64,000 nt of DNA from Pilatotrama ljubarskyi (taxonomy: Eukaryota; Basidiomycota; Agaricomycetes; Polyporales; Polyporaceae). The position numbers and the translations under genes were made by a program. Below the pieces are notes generated by a model, which did not search any database, had not been told where the DNA came from, and worked only from the letters and a program-made list of their open reading frames with translations. How positions within the stretch are numbered: position 1 is the first letter of the stretch; every line of letters starts with the position of its first letter. Shown piece by piece: positions 33,847-45,300 of this stretch. The stretch spans positions 320,160 to 384,159 of the forward strand of contig MU277681.1 in NCBI GenBank assembly GCA_022385805.1, in the 5' to 3' direction.

Positions 33847-35165
33847 ATGTACCGCGAAGCCTTCCGGAGACAAGCAAGCTTGCGGACAACGTCGACTCTT
33901 AGACCAGCCTCATTATGGCGCGCACCGCAGAACCCCGTGGCGGCTCATAGACTACGCTATCTCTCTACGCCTACGCCTACGCCTACACCTACGCCAACAC
34001 CTCTCCCTCCGCCTGACCAACGACAAGTATCGGAGCCGTCAGTTACCCCGCTACCACCACCTCCTGAAGAGAAGCCACCACGAAGCCCGCCGCCTCCAGC
34101 ATCCGGTCCTTCTGAGCAGCAATTCAGCCAAGGAGAAGCCGAGGATGCGGACAAGTTTAGCGGCCTGAAGGCGCAGTTCCGGGAGCTCACGCACAGTGCG
34201 CTCGACCGCACGCGCAAGAGCGGCGACGAGTTCACGCGCCACGTCGCGCGCACGTTCGCTCAGCTTGGGAAGGAGCTCAACCGGATGACGGGGTACGAGG
34301 AGATCGAGGCGTTGAAGCGGATGGTCGTCGAGCAAGGTGCGTCCTCGTCCTCTCCTTTCTTTTCCGAAAACCTTGCAGCACGCACACCTTGCTAACGTCT
34401 AACATGTAACGGCATGCAGAGGCGAGGATAAACAAAGCGCGAGAAACGGCGAGAGAGGCGAAGGAGGCGTACGATCGCGCCGTCCTGGAGCGCGCAAAGT
34501 GCCAGCGGGAGGTGAACGACCTCCTGCAGCGCAAATCGCACTGGACGGACGAGGACGTGAGCCGCTTCACGTCGCTCGTGCGCGAGGACCACGCGCGCGA
34601 GCAGGACGAGGCTCGCGCGAAGACGGCGGCGGCGGCGGCGGAAGACGCGGTCGAGCGCGAGTTCAGCGAGCTCATGCGCGTCATCCTGAACCGGTACCAC
34701 GAAGAGCAGGCGTGGTCAGACAAGATCCGGAGCGCGTCGACGTACGGCTCGCTCGCGGCGCTCGCGCTGAACATGGCCGTGTTCGTGCTCGCGATCATCT
34801 TCGTCGAGCCGTGGAAGCGCCGCCGGCTCGCGCAGACGTTCGAGCGCAAATTCGAGGAGATGAACGCGGCGACCGCGCAGGCGTTCGAGAGCAGGACGGG
34901 CGAGCTGAAGGAAAGGCTGGACGAGCAGGGGAAGATGCTTGAGCTCGTGCTGGAGACGGTGCATCTGTCGGCGCAGGTGTCGAATGAGGAGCTCGCGTCG
35001 CTCGGGGCGAAGGAGGAGTCGAGTTCGGACTCGGAGCGGCATTCTGGGAGCGATCGAATACCTAAGACTGCTCTACGGGAGCAGGACTTATTGCTGGTCG
35101 CTATGACGGCGAGCGCTGCTGCAGCCGGCGTGCTAGGGTGGCTTGCCCGTACTTGGTACGGATAG
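33847..35165 (+). CDS. SHE9: SHE9/MDM33-type mitochondrial inner-membrane protein
   Basis: She9/Mdm33 is a matrix-facing coiled-coil protein of the inner membrane that affects mitochondrial shape and fission. The chosen ATG (33847) gives MYREAFRRQASLRTTSTLR, an Arg/Ser-rich amphipathic presequence; an in-frame start 48 codons upstream is possible but less likely. A Pro-Thr repeat (33965-33999) and Pro-rich linker follow. Coiled coils fill about residues 100-290 (SALDRTRKSGDEFTRH, NDLLQRKSHWTDEDVSRFTS). A helix AALALNMAVFVLAIIFVEPW (about 34757-34816) crosses the membrane, and another hydrophobic stretch lies near the C-terminus (about 35086-35140). Exons 33847-34336 and 34420-35165 give 411 residues. 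The TDEDVSRFTSLVR block and the VEPWKR end of the helix are family hallmarks. Confidence 0.88.
33965..33999 (+). repeat. Hexanucleotide repeat (ACGCCT)n coding for Pro-Thr
   Basis: About six copies of ACGCCT with two single-base changes encode TPTPTPTPTPT between the presequence and the mature part of SHE9. In-frame hexamer repeats can change length without breaking the gene. Confidence 0.85.
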
Positions 35166-35347
35166 TGCATTATATTAGCCTACAGTAACCGCTCCACCGA
35201 TGGGAGTGTGCAGTCGCAACCGATGCGCCCTATCCTGAAAATACGAAGACATGCCGTTCGAGGACCTGCCCCGGCACCCTGCGTACAACCCCTGAAGTCT
35301 CCAAGCAGCTATACAATCCTTCCGCGGAACCTTGAGCATCACCGCGG

Positions 35348-36856
35348 TCAAGTGTTCAGACTGCGATACACACGACAATGGACCCTGAGCGACGGAAGTT
35401 CAGCGCGGAGTGTGCGGTTTCACGCGGAAACATCTAACAGACCTGTCCTCGAGCAGTTCGCCAACTGGATCTGTCATCCTGCATTCTGACCAGGACTCAA
35501 CGTCCCATTTGCACCATCCCCATCCATCCTTGATCTGCACAGGATGCCTCAGACGTCATAACCTGCAGAGAATGTGAGATGAGACGCACCTCGGGCCGCT
35601 TGTGGGGTGCCAGGATGACGAGCCAGCGCGCTTTCGTGCTGAGCAGATACCGGGGGTCAGCGACACGCCGGCATCAGGGTTCAACTTGCCGGTGGACGAA
35701 CCTCAACTCCCATAATAACGCAAACAGTTCCGAGGGCTTCTCGATGAGATGTAGAGCAAAGGAGCATATCACCATCTCGATGATAGGCGTCTCGACCTTG
35801 GGCGGCGAGTGACCGCGCAGGGAGCTCTCAGGAGATGACGCCTGCGAATTGTTGTTGCTCTTCGGTGCACCAATCGGTTTCGACGCGATCTCGGGCAGCT
35901 TGCCCTCCGCGATGTCTCTGAACGAGAGAGGGTGGCAGTAGAGCGACGTCCGGGTGTGGAACGCCTGCGCCGTATACTGCAGGGACGACGATCAGCCCCG
36001 CCCCTGGCCGCTGTCAAGCGCGCCATTACGTACCGGATCTGCAGCGAGAATGCACGGCACGGGCATGTCGGGCGCAATACGCGGTGGTACGCGCGCCTTC
36101 GCAGTCGAATTAGGGCGTGCCCGCTTGTCCGTGTCCGAGTCGTCTTCATCCTCACGTAGCCGGGCTTTATGCGCATCGCGGCCGGTTTTCCACCATTCAA
36201 GGACCGCTATGGTGACTTCACCGCTAAAGGTAGCCGCAGTGGGTCAAGGGAAACGTCTTTGTACGCAGGGCAGAAAGCACCGTACCTCCCTTCCCGTCAA
36301 ATCAGCACCCTACTGAAACAAGAGGCAGAGGACGGACCAACCACAGGCCATGTCGAAGACCAAGAACTTCTTGTCATCGATGTGAGGTTGCCTCATTCGC
36401 CACCATCTGGAGTACAGTACAATTAGAGAGGGAACGCGGCGTATGAGCTCATGAGAAGACGTGCCTGTTCAGCCACAGAAAGAGACAATTCTTGACTCCC
36501 GGAAAGTGCGGATTACGGTATGTCGCGCCGACCTTCTTGTAGTACTGCCCGAAAGCGCGAGCCTCAGGCATGGCACGCAAAGCTTGAAAGGACGCGTCAG
36601 ACATACCTCGTCTACACCATGTTCGGTGTAGTTATCCCGCATAGAGCCCTTGAGGATGCCGGTGGCAGCTTCGCGGTTGCCCCTAGACATCCCTTTCGTA
36701 CGTTTTGTGAATATCTCGCGCAACACTTTGTTGATGCCGCTTTGACTAGCTCCGAGTTCTAGCCCAGCAAGTAAGAGCCGTGTTCGTGTGGCACAAGACA
36801 AGCAGCCGGTGCAGAGACGATGGAGGAACGAAAGAAACCGGGATTGCCTTGGACAT
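35348..36856 (-). CDS. Fungal SAM-dependent methyltransferase-like protein
   Basis: Several exons on the minus strand spell a class I methyltransferase conserved across fungi. GINKVLREIFTKRTKG (about 36700-36750) comes first, then YYKKVGATYRNPHFPGV (about 36478-36530). The SAM-binding motif I is FDMACG joined to SGEVTIAVLEWW across an intron (about 36200-36350). Next is a charged insert (REDEDDSDTDKRARP), then EMVICSFALHLIEKPSELFA (about 35730-35790), WLVILAPHKRPE, and IKDGWGWCKWDVESW after a further intron. The end VHCRVYRSLNT stops at TGA 35348-35350. Substrate is unknown. The start is unsure: ATG 36854-36856 is the nearest, but the first exon junction is not resolved; the frame reaching 36870 begins with GTG. 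It shares a promoter of less than 200 bases with the HIT gene. Confidence 0.75.
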
Positions 36857-37038
36857 GGCCGGGGGAGCACGGTGCAGATGCCGCACCCGAGTTGCCGTAA
36901 GGAGTGCGACCTAATGCAGATGCGCCGTGCCTGAGCAGCCCTCGGCGCGCCTCGAGGCTACTTACCGACAGCCACCATCATCCCACTATCGCCTTCGAAG
37001 TTCGCTCTTGTGCGCAGCGTCGACCCAACATCGCGAAG

Positions 37039-37764
37039 ATGACTTCCTTCATCATCAAGGCGCATGAGAACAGACCGCTGCCTCAGAGATGGAAGACTGA
37101 CGAAGACTGCGTCTTCTGCAAGATTATACGCGGCGAAGCCCCTGCATACAAGGTGTACGAGAACGATAAAGTGGTCGCAATCTTAGGTTGTACCCCATTC
37201 TCGCTAGCTTGATTGGCTGGTTCACCTCATAACAGAAGCCACCGTCGCGACGTGCTCCACGCGTCCGTGTCCCTGAAGACATTATGCCCCTGCGACATGG
37301 ACACACCCTGGTGATCCCCAAGGTGCATATATCGCGTGTCTCCGAGCTGCCCGACGAGTTCTCTGCGGAGTGCGGCAAGGCAGTGTCTAGAGTTTCCCGA
37401 GCGATTTCACAAGGTGTGTTCCGCACCAACGACAGTACACCCGAGAAGATCCCTTCATGCTCGCACCAGCGGTCGAGAACACGGCTTTGAACGTTGTTTG
37501 TAACCAGGAGTATGCACAAGCTGTTCCCCACGTACGCCTTTGCCGTCTGAACCCATTTTCAAATCTCACCTCACTCGCATCTAGGTACACTACCACATCA
37601 TACCCGCTCCCCGACCAGACTCGAGCCAGACGCCGGAAAGAACGGACCACGTCACGAAACCGCTGACCCAGAAGGAGATGCACTGGCTGGAGTATACATC
37701 ACGCAATGAGCTGGATGACGACCTCGCGAGCAGACTTGTGGATAGCATCCGGGCCCGTTTGTGA
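37039..37764 (+). CDS. HIT-family nucleotide hydrolase (HNT1/HINT-like)
   Basis: HIT enzymes cleave nucleoside phosphoramidates and dinucleotides such as AMP-lysine or Ap4A. The ATG at 37039 gives MTSFIIKAHENRPLP, then CVFCKIIRGEAPAYKVYEND, the usual HIT entry with a Cys pair. Intron removal joins to DIMPLRHGHTLVIPK. The catalytic histidine triad HVHYHIIP is formed across the last intron (about 37531-37585). The tail is charged and helical and ends at TGA 37762-37764. Four exons. The CVFC pair could bind zinc, as in the HINT subgroup. All triad histidines are present, so activity is expected. The exact substrate cannot be told from sequence. Confidence 0.9.
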
Positions 37765-39860
37765 ACGGCCAGAGCTCTCATGACAGGTTTGCAGCCTTCG
37801 TTGTTAGCAGGGGGCGTCCGCTGAATATTCGCTGAATGGTAATGGAGTGGCCCTGTGATAACGTCGCGTTATTCAGGGTGTTCCTTTCTGCCTGCCTCTA
37901 ACTGATCATTTTCCCTGAGCTCACTTCATGGCTTCCATGCAGCTGGAGGGTATGGTAAGCCAATTGGTCTCTGATGGCTGCTGTGGAGCAGTGTGCCCGA
38001 TACTCGTGCAACGAAGCGGTTTGCCTTCAAATTTACGCCCTTGAATTTGGGGGTCGCGAAGCAGTATAGAGTGCTTCGGAGTGCATTCATCTCGCATATC
38101 AGTCATACCTGTTGGCTATGCAGAACGGTCAGCCGTCTGACACTGGTACGTCACCGTTGCATGGAAAATGAGGACGAGTTGACATATCCTTTGACACCCC
38201 GCAGCGCGCACATTTCCCGCGGGACGTGTCCGGACGTGCAAGCGGTATGCAGCGCCATTCCCGCCAAGACGTGTAGTAAGCGCACAGTCCACTTCGCCTC
38301 ATGGACCATCGATAGAAATATAGATGTGCATGGGAGAAGTTCGCGAACGTCAACCCAAGGCTACATGAACGGGGCCGGCGTTACTTTGCACACTCCACAA
38401 AGAGCCGATGAACCATGAAGCAGCCCGCTTGGGCGTTCGGCTGCGTCTCGAATGACATAGGCGGTGCTCGTCTGAACCGTACGCGAATGCGGGACAATTT
38501 ATGGGCCAGTCTCAAATCCTCCCCGCCCTGAGTATCACTGGCTATCTTCAACTTCGATCATGTTGCGGGTGACGAATCTGTCGTATGCCGTTCGTTGCTT
38601 GGCCGGTGTAATCGTCGCTCTGAACCCCCTCCACCTACAGCGCTGATACTCACGAAGTCCAGGTCGGCGATGCTTCCATCAAGCTGAGTCTCCGCGTACG
38701 TCCATCACATGGTCCATACCGTGTGGTGGACGGCCAGCTTTCACAATCTGAAGGCCAGTAACACAGGCGCATGTCGATGACTCCTCGCGTTTCGTCTTCG
38801 GTCTTCTTCGGCGGACTTGAAGAAGGGCGGCGGAACCGATGCTCAGCGCTCAGAACTTAGCCAAGCCAGCATCATCCCGCGGCCGACCATGGAGGCCGGC
38901 ATTCGCAAGGAGTGGTGGCAGATAAATGGATAGATGACCGGGCGGCGCTCGTCGCAGACCGATGGGCTTGAGAGTGCCACAAAATATTCGAGGCCCGGCG
39001 TGCAACGCGTAGGGTAACCCGGAGCACCGAGCGGTTCCGTGGCCGCCGTTAACTGAAGTATCCGCTTCTTCTAGCCCTTCACTGAGCGCGTGCTTTCCGA
39101 CCGAAGGCCCTGGTATTCTGCTAGACAACCGTTGCCTCCGGTCTACCGTCCAGCGGCTGCTCGTCTCGGTCAGAAAGTAATTGTGGCGCTTGCATGCATC
39201 TTCTAGCCCGACGCTTCAAGGGTCGCGGGTGGGGGCGTCTCAGGTCCGCCCGATGGCCGACATTCGGCGACATACTGTAGGGTGGTAATCCAGTACTGGT
39301 CAGCCGTCGAACGGCGATCCTGTCGGTGGACGAGATTCGGAATTTGAGTGCCTTCCAAATCGGTGCGTGCCCGCAAAATTCGTTCTGCTGGACTTGGCGC
39401 CCGATCTCGATCAGGGACTTACGGCCATCGAGCACAGGCTCTGGACTAACCCCGCACACAGCGGACGGCTTGGCGCTCTTCCTGTAAACCGCATATGCGG
39501 TTTGAGGACACCATATCGCGTCCAGCTTCGCTGCAATATGCCTCATTGGCGTACCGCCCGAGCAGCTGCGCGCAGAGATGTGTAAGGGGGGCAGGGTAGT
39601 GGTGCTTCCGCCCGCAGGACCAGGCAGTGGTATGCCGCCTGCGGCTTGATCCTTTTCGCGAACTGTAAAATGCGGGCGTTCCCCCGCCCCCAGATCGATC
39701 ATGGGACCTCGCCCAAATTCGGTGGCGAGATGACGATGGAGCTAGGCCGTTGACTATACCAGGAACGGACGAACTGCACATGAAGTCTAATCGGAGCCTA
39801 CCGTCGGTGCCCCTTTCATAATGTGGCAGTCCGCCGCGATCGTAGCGCCTCCAATTGCTC
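37765..39860. other. Long gene-poor stretch
   Basis: About 2.1 kb without a supportable gene, unusual for this compact window. Several frames of 140-190 codons exist on the minus strand (39121-39702 and 39446-39967), but they overlap each other, are Arg/Pro/Ser-rich and show no family motif. No terminal repeats or transposase fragments were recognised. Confidence 0.45.
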
Positions 39861-39867
39861 CAGCCAC

Positions 39868-39874
39868 TTATAAA
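39868..39874 (+). promoter_or_regulatory. TATA box of the DUF6533 gene
   Basis: TTATAAA about 110 bases before the ATG at 39983. Confidence 0.55.
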
Positions 39875-39972
39875 TGTGCCGGGTCCGCTCATCGTCTGAA
39901 GGATTTCGTCCCCTGACATCCCGCCGCGCAGGATTCGCCTCACACCACCGTCCTTTGGCTGTACCATACTGG

Positions 39973-40032
39973 ATGGGGCGCGATGACTTTGTCCCCCGCC
40001 GACTACGAGACCTACATCAAGGAGAGCAATGA
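39973..40032 (+). promoter_or_regulatory. Overlapping upstream ATG in the DUF6533 gene
   Basis: An ATG ten bases before the chosen start opens a different frame of 19 codons that ends at a TGA inside the first exon. If transcripts include it, it could lower translation. Only the frames are observed. Confidence 0.3.
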
Positions 40033-41930
40033 GCTGTGAGTCGTCCTCGTCACTACTCGCAATCGGTTTTGTTTACATCACCGTGACTCAGGAGGACCAC
40101 CTTCGTGAGTATCATCGCCTTGCCGATGCATCGGCTCCAGTCTTGACCTGGAAGCGCGCAGTATGTTGGCCTCGCGAGCTTCACCGCACTCGTCTGGGAC
40201 CATTTCATCACTTTGGGAGATGAGGTAAGTCCTCCATAACCTTGTCACCTTTTCTGGCTGACCGAGCGAGCGCAGATCGAGTACATATGGAAGCGCAAGA
40301 AGGGACCCCGTGCGTCACACAGTATCGCTTGACCGCCTATATATTGACCTTGAGCACCCGTTGCGCCCTCAGTCATCTATCTGTTCTTCCTGGTCTGTCC
40401 GTTCGAGCGTTGCCGTCCTATTACACCACTCACGAGTGATATAGAACCGCTACTTGACCCCCTTGGGGTTCATCATCAACTTGTTCGGTACGTTGACCCG
40501 GCTTTGCAGACCACGCCGGGAAGTCTGACAGAAGCCTGTTATAGCGTATTTCTCTCCCGTATGGACCCCTTCCGTGAGTTGCCAGTCCTCGTATGAGTTC
40601 GCATGCCGCTAAACGTAATCTACCGTAGATGTATGTGCGAATATCGCGGACTGTGCTGCGTACATGCTGACCACTTGCAGGTGCCAGCACTTCGTACGAT
40701 ACGAGGGTAGTATGACGGTCATAGGCATCAATACTACGGCTCTCATGATGTTGCTCCGGTGAGTGCCGGCAACCAGTCGGCTTGTCGTCAAGGCTCACCG
40801 TGGCACGTTTTCCACTTGTAGGATCTATGCCATGTATGAAGGCCGGAAGCTCGTCGTCCTCTTCGTAACCGCGGTCTTCCTTGTCGAGTTCGGTGTGAAC
40901 GCTTGGCTTCTGACGCATGGCGTCGGTAAGTGCAACTCGCACCTCAAGAATGACCTGATCGTTAATCTCGTTCCAGCTGTCAGACACAGCGCAGGTATCA
41001 CCGGTACGTGTATAGCTGAGGGGACAACAAACAGACCCACATTTACCCCGCAGCAAAAGCCTGTACGATGATCTTCGACCCTGAGAAGGTGTAAGTGGGC
41101 TGCTCAATTCCTTTCGTCAGTGCGGCCGCTTATGGACTCGCATACTTCAGGAAAGGTCCAATCGCATCGGCGTCCGCTTGGCTTCCACTTCTCTACGACA
41201 CTATCGTCCTGCTCTTCACCCTCAAGCGTACCTACAGAGGTATCAAGAACCCGACGGCCGGCCGCATCATGCGCATTCTGCTCAAGGAGGGTCTCATGTA
41301 CTACAGGTGCGCTGGTCCCACGGATGCGTGTCAGGCATGAGATCCTGACGTTGCCATGCCCGCCACAGCGTCATCTTCTCCATCACACTCATCCTCACCT
41401 TGATGATTGTGTTCGCCCCCGATGGCCTGAAGAACTTGACCGCACAGTGAGTAGATTATGCCTTTTGGAGCTGTCGTCCCATCTCTGACGTCGTGCTGTC
41501 CGCAGGACCGAATACCTGTGAGTCTCACCCTAAGCGCAGCCGAACTCTCTCTTATCTTCCCATCCACAGCATGACGGTTGCCATGATGTCGCGCATTACC
41601 CTGCACCTCAAGAAGCAGGCGCATGCTACGTGGGACTCGCTGGGTCTGACAACCAGCTCTGGCGACCCAACGGCGCCCACCTCCCCGATTAGTCGCTACG
41701 GAGGCCTCCGTTTCGCCCGGGGAACCGGCGCCATATCCGGCGGGACGGCGATGAACATCACCATCCAGGAGTACTCGGTCATGCACGACGACCACGGCGA
41801 CGAGATTGAACTCCCCGCTCAGAACCATGTCAGCTCGAAGCCCACGCTCTCCACACACCCGGAGTGGCATGAGCTTGGTCCGGTGCGGGTGAGCATTCAA
41901 ACGCCGGACACTCGCGGGCGTGGTTTGTAG
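39983..41930 (+). CDS. DUF6533 seven-helix membrane protein
   Basis: The N-terminal DUF6533 block is clear: ASFTALVWDHFITLGDEIEY then IWKRKKG, assembled across introns near 40110-40310. It is followed by YLTPLGFIINLFAYFSPVW, CQHFVRYEGSMTVIGINTTA, LRIYAMYEGRKLVVLFVTAV, LPLLYDTIVLLFTLKRTYRG (near 41190), LKEGLMYYSVIFSITLILTL and MTVAMMSRITLHLKKQAH. That gives seven hydrophobic helices with a short outside N-terminus and a cytosolic Ser/Thr/Gly-rich tail ending at TAG 41928-41930. The family is widespread and expanded in Agaricomycetes and has no proven function; a receptor-like role is often suspected from topology only. About ten exons. A second, more divergent member is at 21405-23119. Confidence 0.85.
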
Positions 41931-42363
41931 GGTTAGTGTTTGTGTTGCGGACGATCCACACTCCTTTGGCGCTATACCACGAGTAGGAGATGTCTGGGGC
42001 TTTCGGATGTGAGTGTAGTGTAGTATTACGAGTTATCTATATGCTATATATCCACCTTGTACACACAACAGTATGCCCACTCATGGTTGCATACCCGCAC
42101 CGAGCCCGGGTCCTGCGCGCCAGTGAATAGCGCGTCTCTTCTCGATGCAAAGCATCAGGCTGCACTTCACCACAGGCTCGCCGTGCGTGATATATTGCAG
42201 AGGTGGGCGGGTCAGGGTTTGACTCTCTGACCGGGGTCAAGTGGAGCTGGGGTCCGACCCAGGTCAAGCACACCTCTGATATTACTATATTGTGCGACTA
42301 ATGAATACAGATCCGACCAAAGCAATTGGTTTTACACGTAGATCCTACACAGTCCGCATCCTG
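41931..42363. other. Convergent 3' intergenic stretch holding a small inverted-repeat element
   Basis: Lies between the DUF6533 stop and the DDB1 stop. Apart from the 81-bp element at 42198-42278 nothing is seen; an AT-rich patch near 42035-42055 may hold poly(A) signals. Confidence 0.5.
42198..42278. mobile_element. Possible hAT-type miniature inverted-repeat element
   Basis: The 81-base block begins CAGAGGTGGG and ends CACACCTCTG, giving 8-base perfect terminal inverted repeats of the CAG-AGGTG type seen in hAT elements. The flanking 8-mers (ATATATTG and ATATTACT) match only in part, so a target duplication is not proven. The inside repeats GGTCA/TGACC several times and could fold. Confidence 0.35.
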
Positions 42364-45300
42364 TCAGTGCAGACTTTGCATTTGGACGAGCACGTCCTTG
42401 ACAGTGGCAAGAGGCAACGTGATGCGCTCCGCCTCTATCTCGCCTTCTAACAACTGTTCGGGATGAGCGTGAGACAAGAAGGTCTCCAAGAAGTCGCCAT
42501 CCAAGAAGCCGTACGACGCTTCTGCGTCGGTGTGACCGCGGGGGCTTGCCGGGGCTCTGCGTCTGTAGTGCGTCATGTAAGTCATCCGCCCTCGGACGTA
42601 AGGGGAAACAGGCGTACTTGGTGTGGTTGACGCCTCCGGGACCGATGAGGGCTTTCGCCATGTTCCGTTGCAGAGCGGTCATGTGCAGCGACATGGTGTC
42701 GTTCATCTCCAGGATCGCGCCGATACGGCCTGTGGAAGTGAAGAATACATGGCTTGCCTTGACCGCCTGGTCTTCTGAGACGTCCGCGGAAGACAGAGCA
42801 CCTGAGACAATTCATGCATATCAGCAGATAGACTTGAGCGAGCAGGCAAGACGTCGCCGAACCTCTGACGAACTTATTGACGACCTCGTCAATATGATAT
42901 ACACCGTCCTTCTCCAGGATAGACCGCTGTGGGCCTCTCTGGAGCGTGAACGAGAATAAATTGCAATCGCTCTGCAGGCAGGATGTTCAGCATGGTGACA
43001 GTTAGAATCGTGATAGGACGCACGTTGGCACCGATAACGCCGTTCCCAGTGCTCTCGATGGAAACAGGCCACAGGGGACCATAGTCTCGAGCAACACTGT
43101 CTATCCTGGTCGCGTCTTCGGCCACCTTGAGCACCGAGACGGAGCTGATCGCATCTCCCACGAGGAGGTGCTGGCCGTCCCACACCAGGTTCGTCACGAA
43201 GTGATTGTGATTCCACTCCGCGGTCTTGTCAAGCGCGAGCGGAGAGGTTTCGCCGGCTACGCTCTCGCGTATCCTGAAGAGCATCACCTGCGACGTACAT
43301 GTCAGCCTCACCACCATGCCTTACGGGTGCGACGGAGACTCACAGAGGTATTTACAGCAGCGGCGATGATACCCTCAGAGACATGGGCAAGCGCGTACAC
43401 GCAACCTCTGACGTCTTGGGAAGCCAGTATCATCAACGATCGCACACCGTCGGACGAAGATAGAGAGAAGAGGACGAGTCGGCCACGTGACGGCTCCCGC
43501 TCTTCCGGGCGGATGACGACCGTGCCCAGGCAGAAGGCTGGACTGGCATTTGATCCCTCGCCGGGGAGCGCGAGGACCGCCGTGGGCTCTTCCTCGGGGT
43601 TGCACTGGAAATGATGCAACTCTGCATGTGTGTGTGTTTTAGCATGCAACCAGAAACTGAAGAAGCCGTCGCGCGGTCGAGCACGTACGTTGGAACGAAT
43701 ATGCATCCAGCAGCTTGAACGAGCCCATGACAACTTCATCGTCTCCTACCCGTCCAGGCGACGTACGAGTGCACGCGATACCAAACACCTCCTGCCTAGC
43801 ATGGTGGGCCATTCGTCTAGGGTTGTCCATCCCCAGAGGAATCTATAACCATGAATGTGCTTCAACAAATATGTTCTCTGATCCTCAATAGGTAGACGTA
43901 CCGTCCTGATCTGCATCTTGTCTACGCCTCGCACGTTGCCGATCAGCAGCGCCGACGCAGTCGCAATGACAAGACAAGACGGGTACGCAGCGGTGTGGAG
44001 CGTCGCGCCCTTGATCATGTACTGCAAGCAAGCCTAGCCTCAGCACCTTCCCCCCGTTACATAACGTGAGCATATGCTCACCTTGATTCCAACCGGCGAC
44101 GACCGCACCCGCTGCCTATCCCAATACAGCACATTGGCCCGCGCCGCACTCGCAAAGACGACCGTCCGCTTATCCACCGAGCATACCGACAGGCTCGCCG
44201 GCGCATTCCCAAGAGAGCTCTGCTTCCTATCATGCAGCTCCCCATCGCGGAACGCATACGTCACTACGTTCCCGTCGGCCAGTCCGACTAGAAGGTGCGG
44301 GCGGAAGTCCGCGTCCTTCGGGCGAGTACCCGATCCGAAGTTGTGGAAGAGGACGGATCGGGGGAGGGTGGGCAGCGTCACCTCGCAGACGGGCCCGAGG
44401 TACGACTCTGGCGAGTCAAGCGAGAGGATGGCGACCTTGTTCGAGCCCCAAAAGGATACTGCGATGGAAGTGGCGTAGTTCTTCGCCGGGTCAAAGGGCG
44501 TGCAGGAGATAGCGCAAATCTCATCGGTGAAGTCGCGCGATCTACGTGAATCGTGTCAGCCACAGTGAGCGTCGGAGCGATGAAAGTAGTGGGTGCTCAC
44601 TTGACTCTTTGCAATGCATCGTTCGCACCCAAGTTCAGTAGCACCAACCGACCACCGGTCAGTCCCACAACGAACTGGCTTGGGCTCATTGCAGCAGCGA
44701 CGACCTCTTTCCCTGCAAAACTAGAGTCTCCCAGCATCTTCGGGTACCAGCCCTCGCCCACCGGGGAGAACGTCTGCAGGGCCGCATCGTACTCGACCAA
44801 ACGCACGCCTTCCGGAGTGATCTGGACGACGAGCGGAGAGTCTACGTAAGACGAGACCGTACGCCCACCGCTCGTAGTGGTCTGCCGTCTCGGGACGTTG
44901 CCGAGGGCATATGTGGGCAGATGTGCGGCGAAGCCCGCGATGGATGGCTGGACGTGGGTAATCGTGTCCTTTCCCGCGAGAGAGAACAGGAGCGTTTCGC
45001 GCAGGGTGGATACGACGAGATGAGAATGTATCCTGCGGAATGTTGTCAAGAGCTTCCGGGGTGGCACGAGTGGACCAAATGACTTACTGATCTTCAAAAC
45101 GAGCGCGGACTGGCCAGATGTCCGTGATACCTAACAACCCGTCAAGTCTCGCTTGCTCCTGGAAGTCCGCCTCCGTCCGGATGACCCGTAACGAGCCCAT
45201 GTTCCGACCTCCAGAGGACGTGATAACCTGGGGCTGTACGCAGAGAAATGAGCGGTCGAACAAGCTCAAGAGAGCATTCCAAGAGCTCCTACCTGCCCAC

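Noticed and set aside
36469..36870. Methyltransferase start at 36870
   Set aside because: The codon there is GTG, not ATG. The true start is ATG 36854-36856 or an unresolved upstream exon.
39121..39967. Two overlapping minus-strand frames of 170-190 codons
   Set aside because: They overlap each other in different frames, are Arg/Pro/Ser-rich, lack motifs, and run through the TATA box and promoter of the DUF6533 gene. A fruit-body lectin resemblance was considered but no motif held up.
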